A stretch of DNA of 64,000 nucleotides, from contig OY987307.1 in assembly GCA_963920635.1 (NCBI GenBank), forward strand, positions 13,841,735 through 13,905,734, read 5' to 3'. Below, piece by piece: positions 30,080 through 42,746 of this stretch (its first letter is position 1; each line of letters begins with the position of its first letter). Both the position numbers and the translations under genes were made by a program. The notes beneath the pieces were generated by a model. It was not told the DNA's origin. It saw only the letters and a program-made list of their open reading frames with translations, and did no database searches. Source of the DNA: Pseudeuparius sepicola. Its lineage: Eukaryota > Arthropoda > Insecta > Coleoptera > Anthribidae.

Positions 30080-33000
30080 TTAAATGTCTTCGGAAGGTAA
30101 AGCACATATCTTTACAACAGGTCTTTTGTATATTCCAGAAGTAGTCTTCACGGATACAATTCGAACGACGTTGTTATTGCCTGGGTGTAACTCTTGAATA
30201 CGTCCCAGGCGTCTCTTTAAAGGACGAAGTCCATCTTCTTTTAGAAGTACCAATGCACCCTTTTTCAATAATTGCTGGCAATTAGTTTTCCATTTCACGC
30301 GTTATTGTAAACTGGACACATATTCTTTTGTCCACCTGGTCCAAAAATGTTGAAGAAGTTGCTGCGTTCTTTGGAAACGAGAAAGGCTGTTTTCCTTCGT
30401 ATGTTTGGGTCCGGAATGGATGTGATGGCTTCACCAATTAAGAAGTGCGCAGGGGTCAAAGGATTCATGTCGGAAGGGTCATGGGAGAGTGGATATAAAG
30501 GACGGGAGTTTAAACAGGCCTCCACTTGCGTTAAAACAGTTGAAAATTCTTCAAAAGTTAATGTTGCATCTCCAATGACACGTTTTAAATGATATTTTAA
30601 AGATTTTACTCCTGCCTCCCAAATGCCTCCAAAATGGGGAGCTCTAGGAGGGATAAAATTCCATTTTATACCTTCAGATGCTAAATTGTCACAAATATGT
30701 CCATTATTTACCAATAAAAAAATTTTTATTTCAAGATTGGCACCTGTGAATGTTGTTGCATTGTCGGAGAAAATTTGAGAACATTTACCCCTTCTAGCTG
30801 TAAAACGTCGTAGCGCTGCAATGAAACACTCTGAACTTAAGTTACTGACAAGTTCGATGTGAGTCGCCTTTGTTGAAAAACAAATAAATATAGCTACATA
30901 TGCTTTGGTAGTCTTATAGTTACGTGTTTGTCGATCTTTGACCAAAAATGGCCCAGCATAGTCTATACCAGTTACATAAAAAGGACGGGTGACAGTAAGT
31001 CTTTCTTTTGGTAAATTACTCATAATATAAAATTCGTTTTTTGAGGAGAAGCGAAAACACGTGACACATTCGTGAATGATTTTTCGCACTAGATTGCGCC
31101 CAGAAATAAGCCAGTATTTTTGTCGAAGAGATGCAAGTACTGCTTGGGGTCCAGCATGAAGCAATCTAATATGTTCATGTCGTATTAAAATTTTTGCAAA
31201 ATCATGATTAGCAGGTAGAACTGCAGGATGTTTCTTCTCGAAATCAAATGCAGAATTTTGAAGACGTCCTCCGACCCTTAATAATATCGTTGTCGATGTC
31301 AAGGAAAGGATTTATAGATAAAAGCTTACTTTTTGTATTTACTGATTTGTGTTTATGTAAATCTGAAAATGCTTGTTGGAAGCAAGTTTTTTGTATAATG
31401 TTAATTATAACATTTGTTGCTTTATTTAATTCTTGTGGTTTTAAAGGGCCTTTCAATTTTTGATTTAATTTTGTAATATTATTTTTAAACCGTAAAATAA
31501 ATGCCATGATACGTTGTAATTTAACAAAAGAAGAGTACCTTTTTATAAATTCATTAAAGAAGTCGTTGGAATGACTAACACTTAAAGTAGTAGTAGTAGT
31601 GCGAACTTCAGGAAGGTCTTTTATTTGTGTGTGTTGATTATATTTGGGCCACCGTTCACGTGGTAATGAAAGCCATTTAGGACCATAAAACCATAAATCG
31701 CACTTTAAAAGATCATTGGGAGAAATACCTATAGGTAATAAATCTGCAGGATTTTCAAGTGTGTTAATATAGTTACAAGATTTTTGGTCAGTTAAATTTT
31801 GAATAGATGAAACTCTATTGGCGACATAAGTTTTTAGTAAATATGGAGCTGAACGTATCCGAGCTAAAACTATGGTAGAGTCACAACAATAAATAATTTC
31901 ATGTACACAAATCTTCAAAGCATTTTTAACTTTTTGAACAAGTTCGGCTAATACAAGAGCAGCAGATAGCTCGAGGCTTGGCATCGTTGTTTGCTTTAAA
32001 GGAGCAACTCGAGTTTTTGATGTGAGTAAATTAATATGAATATTCCCTTCTGCGTCTTGAGAACGTATAAAAACATAAGCTCCATAAGCTTTCTCTGACG
32101 CATCTGAGAAGCCGTGAATTTGAATAACGTATGCCTAGAAAAACGAATTTCATTTAAAATACTAAGTTTTTGACTATAGTTTTTCCACATTGTGTATACA
32201 TCCAATGGTACTGATTCATCCCATGAGAGTTTAAGTTTCCAAAGTTGTTGCAATATAATTTTTGCAGTAATTGTTACAGGTGAGAGCAGTCCTAAAGGAT
32301 CAAATATTTGAGCGATTGATGATAAAATATGTCTTTTTGAGATTTTTGCAGGAAGTGCCATATTACTTATAGAAAAACAGAGTTGATCTGACGAAGCATT
32401 CCATAATAAACCTAGAGTTTTGTTTAACTCATGTTCACAAATCGAAAAATGGAATTATCTCTGTCAGAATTTATAGAAGCATTTGAAAACCATTTTCTTA
32501 AAACAAAACCATATTGTTGAAGAATTTCAGAAATATCTGTTTTCATCTACTGTATCACCCCCTGTCAGAGATCATCAACATAAAAATCAGAATGATAGAA
32601 CTTATTTTTGGATCAGATTTTGCATGAATATATCCTACTTCGTGTAAGGATCTAATAGCAAGAAATGGAGCAAAAGACGTACCATAAGTAACGCCAAATA
32701 ATTTTTTGTAAGTTCCTTTGACTTTCATCGACATAAACACACCTGTACATCATTTTTATGTCTCCAACCAAAACAAAATTATATTTTCTAAATCGTAAAG
32801 CAGAAAACAAATCTTCTTGAATTGTTGGACCTACCATCATTATATTATTTACAGAAATACCTGATGTTGATTTGGTAGAACCGTCAAAGACAACTCGTAA
32901 TTTCGTGGTAATACTGTTTTCCCTAACAACCCCGTGGTGTGGAAGAAAAAAACCGGAATGATCGTTTTGATTTTTACAAAGAGACATATGCCCTAGCTGT

Positions 33001-35388
33001 AAATATTCTCTTATAAAATCATGGTATTGTTGTTTCAACACTGGGTTACGTTCAAATTTTTTCTCTAATGTAAGAAATCTTTTTATTGCATTTCCCTTTG
33101 AATTTCCCAAGGCGGAAATGTCATCCTTTAGAGTTATAGACACAACAAAATTACCCTCAGAATTGCGAAAAGTATTATTTTTAAAATGTTCTTCACATGC
33201 TATTTCTTCTGGAGATAGTAATTTCTTATATGAAACTTCTTCAATTTCCCAAAATTTTAATAGGTGCTTGTCTAAATCAACACTTTTAGCAGAAAGTAAA
33301 TGAGAATTTAAGTTAAGAAAATAATGACAACCAGCAACTGGACCTGCAACAGTCCACCCCAATTTGGTTTTTTGAAGAATTGGAGCATTTAAGCCAAGCT
33401 TGATTTGTCCAATACAAATTAAATCCCAAAATGTGTCGGCACCAATTAAAATATCAACTGGTGATGATTGATAGAATGTTGAATCTGCTAATATTATATT
33501 ATTTGGTATATTTAAAGCAGTATGATATACAGAAAATGATGGAACGTTTCCAGTTATTGTAACTGTAAAATTATTGGCAAGTGAATGTATTTTTACAACT
33601 GATCTAAAGTATTTACCTTCACAATGTGTCTCATTAATACCAGAAATAGAAATATCAGTTATTTTAGTTTTCGAAAATTGTAAAATATCAACAAAGCGTT
33701 CAGAAATGAAATTACATTCACTACCACTGTCTAATAATACTCTACAGTGGTGTACATTACCAAATTTATCAAGAATTTTTAGAATTGCAGTTGGAAGTAA
33801 TGCTCGCGTACTCTTAGTCTTCATATAAACATTTGTAGCATAACTTTGAGCATTAGATATTTGTTCATTTGTAGGCAGTTTATTCAGAGAACGTGTATCA
33901 TTGTGTGTATTTTCTTCTGAAGAGTGTATTTGTGTACTAAATGAAAGCGTGTCTGTATTATTGTTTGTTTGCGTTTGTGTATGTCTCTGAGTTTGTTGCT
34001 TTATTTGACGTGCGTGATTGTTTGTAAAATGTAAAAGAGTGTGGTGGGTGCTGCCACATTTTTTGCAACCACCAGAACGACATGCATGTGTAGGATGACC
34101 TGTTTGTAAGCAGTTTATACACAGGTTGTGACGTTTGGCTTCAGACAGACGTTGCGATGGTTGTAATTTGAGAAATTCTGGACAATAATATATAGTGTGA
34201 GGCTTTTGGCAATTAAAACACCTTACATTTGAAGTTGTAACGAATGACTTGGTTCTTTTTTGATTATCATTTGAATTTCTATATTTTTCCAACTTGTTAC
34301 GATTCGAGTCATCAATATCAAGAGATTCAAGCATTCTACATTTTCGCATAAGAAATTGAGTAAAATCTTTTAAGTCAGGCAACTCACCTTTGTCGTTTTG
34401 AGACTCCCACTCCCTTCTAGTGACCGGATCTATTTTGGAGGTTGCTAAAAAATAGTAATAGTACCCCTAAATTTTTTTAACTCCAAAACTTCCAAAGCAC
34501 GAAGATGTACTTGTAATCCATCTAGAATAGAGCGTATACCCATATAAGATTTATTTGTTATAGATGGGAGATTAAATAGTGACTTAAGATGGTGATTAAC
34601 CAGAATGTTTTTATTTTCAAATCGTTCACTTAATAACTGCCAAGCAACTGTGTAATTCAACTAAGAAATTTCAAGTGAATTTATAACTTCCGCAGCCCTA
34701 CCTTTTAAAGAGAGACGTAAATAGTGAAACTTTTGTACGGCATTGAGAACAGTATTGTTATGTATGATAAAAAAGTGTCTCTAAAAAATAACCATTGGTC
34801 GTAGGTACCATCAAAAGTAGGAAGTTGTAGTTGGGGCAATTTAATGTTATACAATTCGTTAGATGTCTTTGTGTTGCCAGTTGCTAACGTTGAAATAGAA
34901 TCGTTAAACTGAGGTATGTTGTTCTGAGCTAAAAGTCTTTTAGCTTTAGAAATTATAGCATAGTAAATGTTTTCAAAGTTTTCTCGTTCATCAACATGAA
35001 TATTTATGTTAGAATCGTAATTTTCATCAGAATTTTCAATAATTAATTGCACGTCATTAAATTCATCTAAGAGCCTTTCAGATCTACTTAGACGCATTCC
35101 TAACTCATCAAAATCAATTTCAGAGATCGATATTTCTTTAACAGAGTTAAAATAATTGGTAAACCTAGTAAGATTTCCCTTGATGACAGACCGTTTAGTT
35201 TTGAAATTATCTGTCATGTCTGGAAAAGAAGTAATAATGGACACTTGATTAATAAAGTACCTAAGTAAGTTGGTTTTGTCAATGTTAAACAATGAACAGG
35301 TAGTTGAATGTATAGATTGCAATAATAGTGCAGTTAATGTTGGATTATTAGTTATTTGCTTGCAAATACCAAACAAAACGTGTTGCAA
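30080..35388 (-). pseudogene. BEL/Pao gag-pol, multiply frameshifted
   Basis: Minus-strand segments in order: Gag (35388-34445); two CCHC-like knuckles (RCFNCQKPHTIYYC, LCINCLQTGHPTHAC) and protease VLLDSGSECNFI in 34382-32652; RT with VVFDG and VNNIMMVGPTIQEDL, whose YVDD motif is kept in another frame at about 32570; RNase H remnants 32361-31244; integrase 31302-30295 with an H/C zinc region, catalytic Asp in GIDYAGPF and FSDNATTF and Glu in FGGIWEAG; and a C-terminal integrase tail 30298-30080 (GALVLLKEDG, KRPVVKI). Frame breaks occur near 34690, 34400, 32700-32400, 31990, 31270 and 30296. The product set would be virus-like-particle and reverse-transcription proteins. Confidence 0.9.
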
Positions 35389-35657
35389 AAATGAAATAAA
35401 TGAACAGCTGTAGTATCTATTATCCCTTTGAAACGATCGTTAGGAATTAACAATCAACAACGTAAGCAGTACAGGTAATATTTACCAGAATAAACAAAGA
35501 TACTTACGAAGTCTAGGCCTGTTTTGTGGGACAGGATGGGATAAAAGGATACGTTGTGCACTCTTTAAAAAAGGACTATTTCCTCTTCGTCCAAATTAGC
35601 TGCTGTAATCCACAGGATAATCGATGTTCTCCAAGTATCCAGGTGAAGAAGGACCAC

Positions 35658-35853
35658 TGTTTGGCCCTAGGCTTCTAAATGAAAAACCTAGGTCCTATAT
35701 TTATTATTTTTAAAAAATACAAGTTAAGTACTTGAGTAATAAAAAAAATATTTTTGTCAATGTGACAATAATTCTTGATTCATTTTTTTTATCTATGGTG
35801 TTCCTAGAATATAATTCACCGGTCACAGGTACAGTATATTATAGGCCGCAACA
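35658..35853 (-). repeat. 5' LTR of the BEL element (196 bp)
   Basis: Near-identical to 29805-30049 except for an internal deletion of about 49 bp after CCTAGGCT and a few small indels in T and A runs. Confidence 0.9.
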
Positions 35854-35858
35854 TGGGT

Positions 35859-36980
35859 GTTTGACCTATTTCCCGAAGAGAAAGAAAAAAATAGCTGGAT
35901 TGTCTAAAGCTCGATTCCGTGCTGAATTGATTGCCACAAACCGCATCTCTATATCTCGATTAGTTTAGAAGGTACAGGCATTTTCCTTTTTTCATAATTT
36001 TTGTTTGTTAATAATTCCGATTTCAGTAAAAACATGTTTGCTTTTTTTACGGAGAATTCATTGGTGTAGAAACTTTTTTCTCCACCACCATTCGTGAATG
36101 TAAGTATTCTAAAATCATTTTTAATAATATAACTTAAAAATTCTCACTCTAGGGCGAGATGGTTTATTCTTAAATACTTGCTTCTCGAGTGTTTTGCATG
36201 TATTTCCAGGATCTTAATATAATTTTTGTAATCTATTGCACATAAATAAACAATATAATAATAGGGATACTAATATTTCGTACTAATAATAATAAATCAT
36301 TGCATTATTTTATATATTTCCATTCCATAACAAGACAATGAATGAATATACGCTAATCGAACTAAACACAGCATAGAGTGCCATGGATTTCAAGACTGTC
36401 AACCTTGCTTTCAACAATAGCGGCGTTATTACAGAATCTACTATTCCTTTGTGCAGCAGTGTTAGTTGAAGAAAATTCTAAAATTTGAACCACAAGAATT
36501 TTTTCTTCAAAACCGCTATGCAAAGAAAATATCTCCCTATACCAATACCGAAAACATATTTCTATGTGAGAAAATGTACAAAAACGTTTCTTTTTATCGA
36601 AGTCGAGAGTACTCACAACCATAAAACTTATGGCACGTTTAAGAAAAGCGAAAAAGCAGATCGTCCTATCTTTTAATTTAAGTGTCGATATATCAAGATG
36701 GGGTTTGCGGCATTGAATTTAGTTCACAAATAAATTCTAGACACCCCTGACACTTTTTGTTTATCTCTTCGAGAAATAGAAGAACCCCCCCCCCCCGAAA
36801 TCGTACAATTTGGGATACCATGTAATATTTCTGTAGGGAGCAGATATCAGTAGGTACATATAATTTGTTGTGGCAAGATGTCATAATGTTAATTGACTGT
36901 CATTTTGTTATAAATGCAAAAAATTGAGCTCTGTTTTGATAGAGAGTTTATTTTAAGGTATAAAAATAAATGACCACCTC
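35859..36980. other. No gene recognised
   Basis: AT-rich DNA with a 14-base C-run at about 36786. The ORFs around 36362-36676 overlap on opposite strands without any motif and are probably chance. Confidence 0.4.
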
Positions 36981-36984
36981 CTCA

Positions 36985-37545
36985 GTTGATGCACATTTAT
37001 GCTCGTTTTACGGCATTTTGAATTGTTGCTCGCAAAACATCTGGCTCAAAATGGGTGATTTCTTCTTCAATGTTGGTTTTCAAGACTTGCAAGTTGGTTT
37101 GTGGTAAACGCCAAATTTCAAAAAACCCTCAAAGGGAGAAGTCAAAGTTCAAATCGCCAAAACAGGAGATGACACGACCCGGATTATATACCCAATTCAG
37201 CAACTTGAGGCAAAAAACTCGTTCAACATCATCTGTCTGTAGCGCTCACCAGGTACGGTTAGGGTGGGGCTGTCGGCGTCCTAAAAAAACTAACTTTTTC
37301 ACTGCAAATTCCGCACCAAACAGTCACTTTGATGGGATGCAATGGCTTTTCATGCATTTCACGTGGATTCTCCGTGCCCCTGAAACGCAAATTTTGTTTC
37401 TCGACATAACCACTTAAGTGGAAATGGGCTTCGTCGCTCATTATGATTTTGGAAACAAAATCATCATCTTCTTGCACCAGGTTTAACAGAGCATGGGAGT
37501 AAGTGTAACCAAAATGGTTATGTTGCTGAAGAAACACAAAAATAG
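36985..37545 (-). pseudogene. Tc/mariner (IS630-type) transposase fragment
   Basis: The minus-strand frame 37537-37259 reads into IMSDEAHFHLSGYV, which contains the second catalytic Asp of the DDE triad. ENPREMHEKPLHPIKVTVWCG follows as two blocks typical of this family. A C-terminal block (LKTNIEEEI...LRATIQNAVKRA) is visible at about 37075-36995 in another frame. The middle is scrambled by indels, and the N-terminal DNA-binding domain is missing. Confidence 0.8.
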
Positions 37546-37579
37546 GCTCAGTTCAAAAATAAATCCGACCCTGTAATTA

Positions 37580-39640
37580 GTGTGTAAGGAAATCTAAGTT
37601 TTATCGGTATTCTTATTCTTAGTGGTTACAACACTTTACCATCAAAACGATCTAACTGGGAAAAAGAAGGTGATGTCCACAACAAAATGGTCTCAGATTC
37701 TATGAGAATAAACAGATTTCTCAAAATCCAGAGATTTATTTACATGGCAGATAATACTCTTATAAATGATTCTGACCATAGTTTTGGAAATTGCGACCTC
37801 TAATGAATGCAATAAAAGAAAAGTGTTTAAATCATGTTCAACCAGTTCAGAATTTGTCATACGACGAGTCTATGATAAAATATTTTGGATGCCATGGATG
37901 TAAACAGTTCATCCGTGGCAAGCCAATACGTTTTGGACACAAAATGTAGTCCCTCAACTCGAAAAATGGATATCTCATTGAATTAGATGCACACCAAGGC
38001 AGCGATCCCCGAGAAAACCTAGATATTAGTAAATTAGTTAGGAAATGTGCAGCACCACTGGTATTGATGCTGAAAGAATTGCCATAACATATTTTATCGT
38101 ATGTTATTTATTCACTTCGATAACCTATTTACCGGCATAAACTTATTGGCATATCTTCGAAACTTAGGATACGGAGTAATTGGTACCATTCGATAAAATC
38201 GATTAACTATGCAGGCCGAATCTTTTTCTGGCAGATTGGCAGGGGTGATGTATTTTTCCAAGTAATAGGCAAACACTGATTTGCAGGTTTTCTTCAAAGA
38301 CCCATGGAAACGGTGCCAGAGGATATTTGAACACTTCAATCATATTAAGTTCTTGATTTTCTGCAATCTAGGTCATTTTGCTGAATAGATTTCGGTCGCA
38401 TTTAAGGACTACTTCTTTATTTCCGACCTTAGTCCTTTTACTCTTCTTTGGTCTACTTATCTTCAGACCAACTTTTTTAATAGGTTTGTGAAACCCAAAT
38501 CCTTCTGCTAGGCGAGGCGTGAACTCCTGATACGCTATTTTCCCCTTGTTTTCCGAATCAATGAGATCAGAAGCTGTTGATTTATCAACAGATATTCCAG
38601 TAGATAAATGTACAATATCTGAAGGGTCGGGATCAAAGGGGTTCGTCCACTCGTGGGCTAGAAGTTCAGTGTGAGCTGTCACATCTTTCTCATTCTATTA
38701 TTTTAAAATAGTGTTAATGCTCAACTCCGCACCCTCGACTTTGAATCTCGACATCTCCAGTTCTATTCATCCGATCTTCAATTTCTTTTTTGTGTTTTAA
38801 AGGCGAAATGTTTCTCTACAACTTTTATTTAGAATACTTTCCCGATATCCCAACTCTTAGTCCAATAAACAGCAAAACGTAAATTTCGAAAAACCTACTT
38901 TTCTGTTTTTTCCAGTTTTGACCGACTAATACTGGTTTCTTGGCAATAACATTACAATAGGAAAAAAAGAAATTCAAGATTGATCCACCCGATCTCGAGA
39001 TAATTGAATTTAAAACTTCACAGTCGGGCCGCCATTTTAAACGGCCGCCATATTTGAAAGATATACCTCCTCATGATGTGCCCCCCCGACATTTTTGCTC
39101 CACATGGAGCCCAGAAACACGTGGTAGAATTTTCATTCAGTCCCCTCAAATTATAATGACTTGGCCAATTTTTGAGGTCTGGCACAAGGACTATAGATCG
39201 TGTTCCATTTCCGGAAAACAAGAATTTCAAAAAAAGAGGCGCGGGGAATATCAACACGTCATTGAAAAAAATGACGGCATCCTCAAAGTACGATGGATGG
39301 ACAATGCCGTTGTTACTGTAGCCTCTACAAATGCCGGTGTGCAACCTTAAAGAAGTATTGTTAAAAAGAAAAAAACATGGTATGATTCGCCCTCGTCCTC
39401 ATTGTTTGTCTGCTTACAACCAAAACATGTGGGGTACTGATCTTATGGACCAAGGAGTTGACGCTTATCGAATCGGAATACGCAGCAAGAAATGGTACTG
39501 GTCCCCTTTTGTATCTGGATAAAAAAAAATATCGGGGTTGGATTTCAGAAGAGAGATATTACAAGTCTATTTAACACAATACAAAACGCTTATGAAGGTT
39601 CCTGGACGGATCAGCCTTCCGATCAAATATGACTAGATAA
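37580..39640 (+). pseudogene. piggyBac-type transposase fossil, interrupted
   Basis: Plus-strand fragments in piggyBac order: LPSKRSNWEKEGDVHNK and RFLKIQRFIYM (about 37640-37750), YDESMIKYFG with the first catalytic Asp (about 37860), GKPIRFG, a LFT-INLLAYLRNLGYGVIGTIR stretch with breaks (about 38105-38200), then after a gap GEYQHVIEKND, VRWMDNAVVTVAS (about 39290) and TDLMDQGVDAYRIGIRSKKW (about 39435-39500). Stops and frameshifts are frequent. Between about 38310 and 39050 no piggyBac sequence is evident, so a later insertion is likely. Confidence 0.8.
38368..38682 (-). pseudogene. Unidentified ORF inside the piggyBac fossil
   Basis: A 104-codon antisense ORF (EWTNPFDPDPSDIVHLSTGI near the start, then DLIDSENKGKIAYQEF and a lysine-rich tail). 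The composition is protein-like and vaguely recalls C-terminal segments found next to insect transposase-like proteins, but I cannot assign it. It occupies the part of the piggyBac remnant where transposase sequence is missing. Confidence 0.35.
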
Positions 39641-39644
39641 GTAA

Positions 39645-40800
39645 TACCTCATTTTTTATACATATATAAAATGTAACAAAATACATAACCTCAATATCAG
39701 TGTCGATTGCTGTCAATCCAACGACATGGGCGCGTATATTCTAAGGGGCCAAAAATGAAGACACAATAACTATTCTAACAAAATATTTTATTTTAAGGCA
39801 ATAAACAAACAATACAAAAACACTTGATGTCCCCAAAACATCTCTGCTTTTTGAATGATGCCTGGAAATGGAAAAAAATATATCTACTTGAGCTATTTTT
39901 GAACAAAATTTTATAATTTTATACAGCGCAATGAATTTAAGACTTTCGAATGAGCAGTGGTGGAATTACCGGAATTAGTATTAATTTCTTCATCGAAATA
40001 CCCTCATTGACATATTTCTCCGTGTTTGGCTGAAATCAACAAATAAAAAAATTAAATTGTTCATTAAATTAGCACAAAATAAAAGCAGCTAATATAAGAA
40101 AATACCAACCATTAAGTGAAGTCAAGGAATATCCAAGAGGTACACGTCTTCTGGCCAATTCTGTGGTAAGATGTTTATGGGTCATTCAAAAAGGTAATCA
40201 AAATTTTGTTTTTCGTTGTTATTTAAGTATACGTCTTTCCACGGGACTTAACGTTTTCTTAATGGGGATTACTTTTGAAATGAAATGAAATTTAACAAGA
40301 ATATTAATTGAGATAAGTTGAGTAAAGTTGGCATAGAGTTTAATAATACTCGTATATAGAGATTAATTAAAAAACGATTGATACATTTTATTGAACCTTG
40401 TCCCAATTATATACCTAGAATGTAGCTACCAATTAAGCTATAATATACCGGATGTTTCCCAACTTCACACAGGTTTTACTTTACCCTGAGTGAATTTGTT
40501 CTTAAATGTTATTATAGGTATGTATATTTTTAAAGACATCAGCATATCTGGATAATATGTTTTGGATAAGTCGTGAAACACCACATACATATAGCGATAA
40601 CTTAGAAAAACTTTATTGATATATTTTACTCATCCTTATGTCTCAACTAATATACTTGTTAATTTGAAGTTTGAATAATCAAAATCATTTTTGTAATAAC
40701 TTTAATACCTATCACCACAGAAAATATATTTCCACAAAAGTATATGCTATATTTTCTGCGATAACATTGGAACTTACTTCGTTGTGAATTGTCTATTCTT
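39645..40800. other. No gene recognised
   Basis: AT-rich, stop-dense on both strands. It lies downstream of the piggyBac fossil and of the putative THAP gene's last exon. Confidence 0.4.
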
Positions 40801-40808
40801 GGAGTTTG

Positions 40809-41840
40809 TCACCAAGACAGTGTCACTAAATTCTGTGGAAGAACTGTTTCGTACTTGAGGCACAGGTTCAATAAAATCCTTATTGATCTATCTACATATA
40901 CTTCAGATGCTGTGAGAGTTGCTGACGGCCAATTCTGAAGAGTTGCACTAGAACTTCTTGCCGAATCTCTGATAACAGAGTCAGCTGATTCTTTGAACCT
41001 GCATTAAAATTAAAAATAATTTCAGTTTTTTCCAAGTCGGAACATAATTCTTGTCTAGTAATTTCACCATATAAAAATATATATGAAGATAAACTAGCAT
41101 ACTACTGAAATTATGGTATTTGGGAAGTTAACTAAAATTATACTGCGTTTGTCCTTTTTAAGTCGCCAAGTTATAAGCATTGGTAGAAGACGTCATTCTA
41201 AGAAAAACTTCATATGAACATGAGGCCATAGAAGCTTTATAAGTAACATATAGGCTGAGTTCTAAATTATGTGCAATATATGTGCCTAAAGTATATAGGT
41301 ATCGAGGCAAAGAGTAAAATTTCATGTTTTCACTTTAATTCATAATATATAGACCTGCTATAATATCTATAATACAGCAAATTAATAAGTGATGTCTTGC
41401 TATAATATGGGTAGGTCATTGTAATACTTACATCAAAATAAGTTGTGGTACTGCCCCTTTTTGCTCAAATAAGTAATCCCACTTGGTTCTTTAATTAGGT
41501 CTTCACTAGGAAAATGATGTGAGCATATTCTGTATTCTATGTTCGGGTCATTTTTTTCCTTTCGTATGATACTAATCCACTGGGTTCTTAAATTTTTGAC
41601 TTGTTGGAAATCTAAAAATTACAATATAAATATAATAGTAACAGCTGTTTACCCTAAATAGGTACCGATATACGAAATACTTTGTCCTTTTATTTCTTAG
41701 CCTCAGGCTTTCGTGGAAAAAAGATGAGTACGAGAAATATATAACGAACCCCAAAGTTCATGTAACGATTTACTTATCTCTGCCGGATCAGCGAGATTTT
41801 CGCATAGGACACAACTTTTGAGCACACCGGCAGTGTTTAG
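40809..41840 (-). pseudogene. THAP-type zinc-finger exons (three, minus strand)
   Basis: Exon A (41611-41432) encodes THAP motifs FQQVKNLRTQWISIIRKE and YRICSHHFPSEDL (the C-x2-H pair), with acceptor AATTTTTAG and donor GAT-GTAAGT. An upstream exon ending at 41774 (donor AA-GTAAAT) supplies SCVLCENLADPAEI, the C-x2-C pair, in matching phase. A downstream exon (40998-40809) follows acceptor TTAATGCAG and runs 63 codons to a stop. The A5G4 run at about 41452-41460 lacks one base, so the AVP box sits in a shifted frame, either a pseudogene lesion or an assembly error. THAP fingers bind DNA. A host gene or a P/Kolobok-type transposon are both possible. Confidence 0.5.
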
Positions 41841-41899
41841 TTGAAATAAAACTAATACTTATCACCACAACTAAATTCACGCGTTTTTACGAGTAAACC

Positions 41900-42740
41900 T
41901 CTTATCTACGAAACACAATGACAGCGTCAGCCACTAAACTGTCCCCCACTGGGACATCGCGCCTTTCTATTGACAATGTTTCAAGAAGTAACATTATTTC
42001 TTCTTGATTATTTGCTTCCTTCAGAATTTTGAACACTCGGAGACTATGTACATGGGTCTTACTAGTAAACAGATACCTGTTGATTTATTATATTCTTCGA
42101 TACATTTTATTTATCGTATGCTGTATCTATAGATATTTGATCGGAGGATAAGCCTAACAAAAAATGTAGTTCATACGATTTGATCGGATGGACCATTTTG
42201 CCGTCTAATGTAATAGACGCAGATGTGCTGGAATGGGATGTAAATCTTTTGGTAGAACAATGTGCCAAAAGTACAATATTGGCCTTTGTATCAATAGGCC
42301 ACTTTTTGACTATTAGGGCTTACTATATCAATATATTATGTATTTGTGGCAAATTCTTATAATAAAAATATTTTTAAATGCCCACGGATAACAAATGGTA
42401 TCAGTCTAGTTTTCTGTCGTGCACTTCGCTGAATGACTGATCAACGCATTTTTTTTATATAAATATTGATATTAACAAAGGAAGAAAAGGATTGACATGT
42501 TAAAATCAAAAACGAAATAAATTAACTTAGACCATGTTGTATTTATAGTGACAGCAGAACACTGTTTCCCTAAAAAAGATAAAAAATAAGTACATTTACG
42601 ATATATTGTGCAAGTGGCCACCCGCGCTGGCAATCGCCAGACTCGAAGTGATATTTTCAGCTGACCACCTATAAACGCCGTTAATTAAAGGTTTTATTAC
42701 CAATACTTCTGAGAATTCAACGCCGGCCAATATGAACCAA
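41900..42740. other. No gene recognised
   Basis: AT-rich spacer between the THAP exons and the large palindrome. The only ORF (60 codons at 42180) has no motif. Confidence 0.4.
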
Positions 42741-42746
42741 TGAAAT

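Larger units (their letters stand above)
29805..35853 (-). mobile_element. BEL/Pao LTR retrotransposon, full length, decayed
   Basis: Two LTRs in direct orientation flank gag-pol remnants on the minus strand. The element is bounded by a perfect 5-bp duplication TGGGT (29800-29804 and 35854-35858). LTRs start TG and end CA. A TGG-initial primer-binding-site-like sequence begins one base inside the 5' LTR (about 35656 downwards). A purine-rich tract (AAGGGGGGCGGAA) abuts the 3' LTR at about 30052-30065. Gag, zinc knuckles, protease, RT, RNase H remnants and integrase follow in BEL order but in several frames. No envelope ORF is present. Confidence 0.93.

Noticed and set aside
30080..35388. Endogenous retrovirus with envelope
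   Set aside because: BEL/Pao motifs and gene order, and no third ORF with signal peptide or membrane anchor between integrase and the 3' LTR.
36786..36799. C-run as a structured or regulatory element
   Set aside because: A simple homopolymer without flanking structure.
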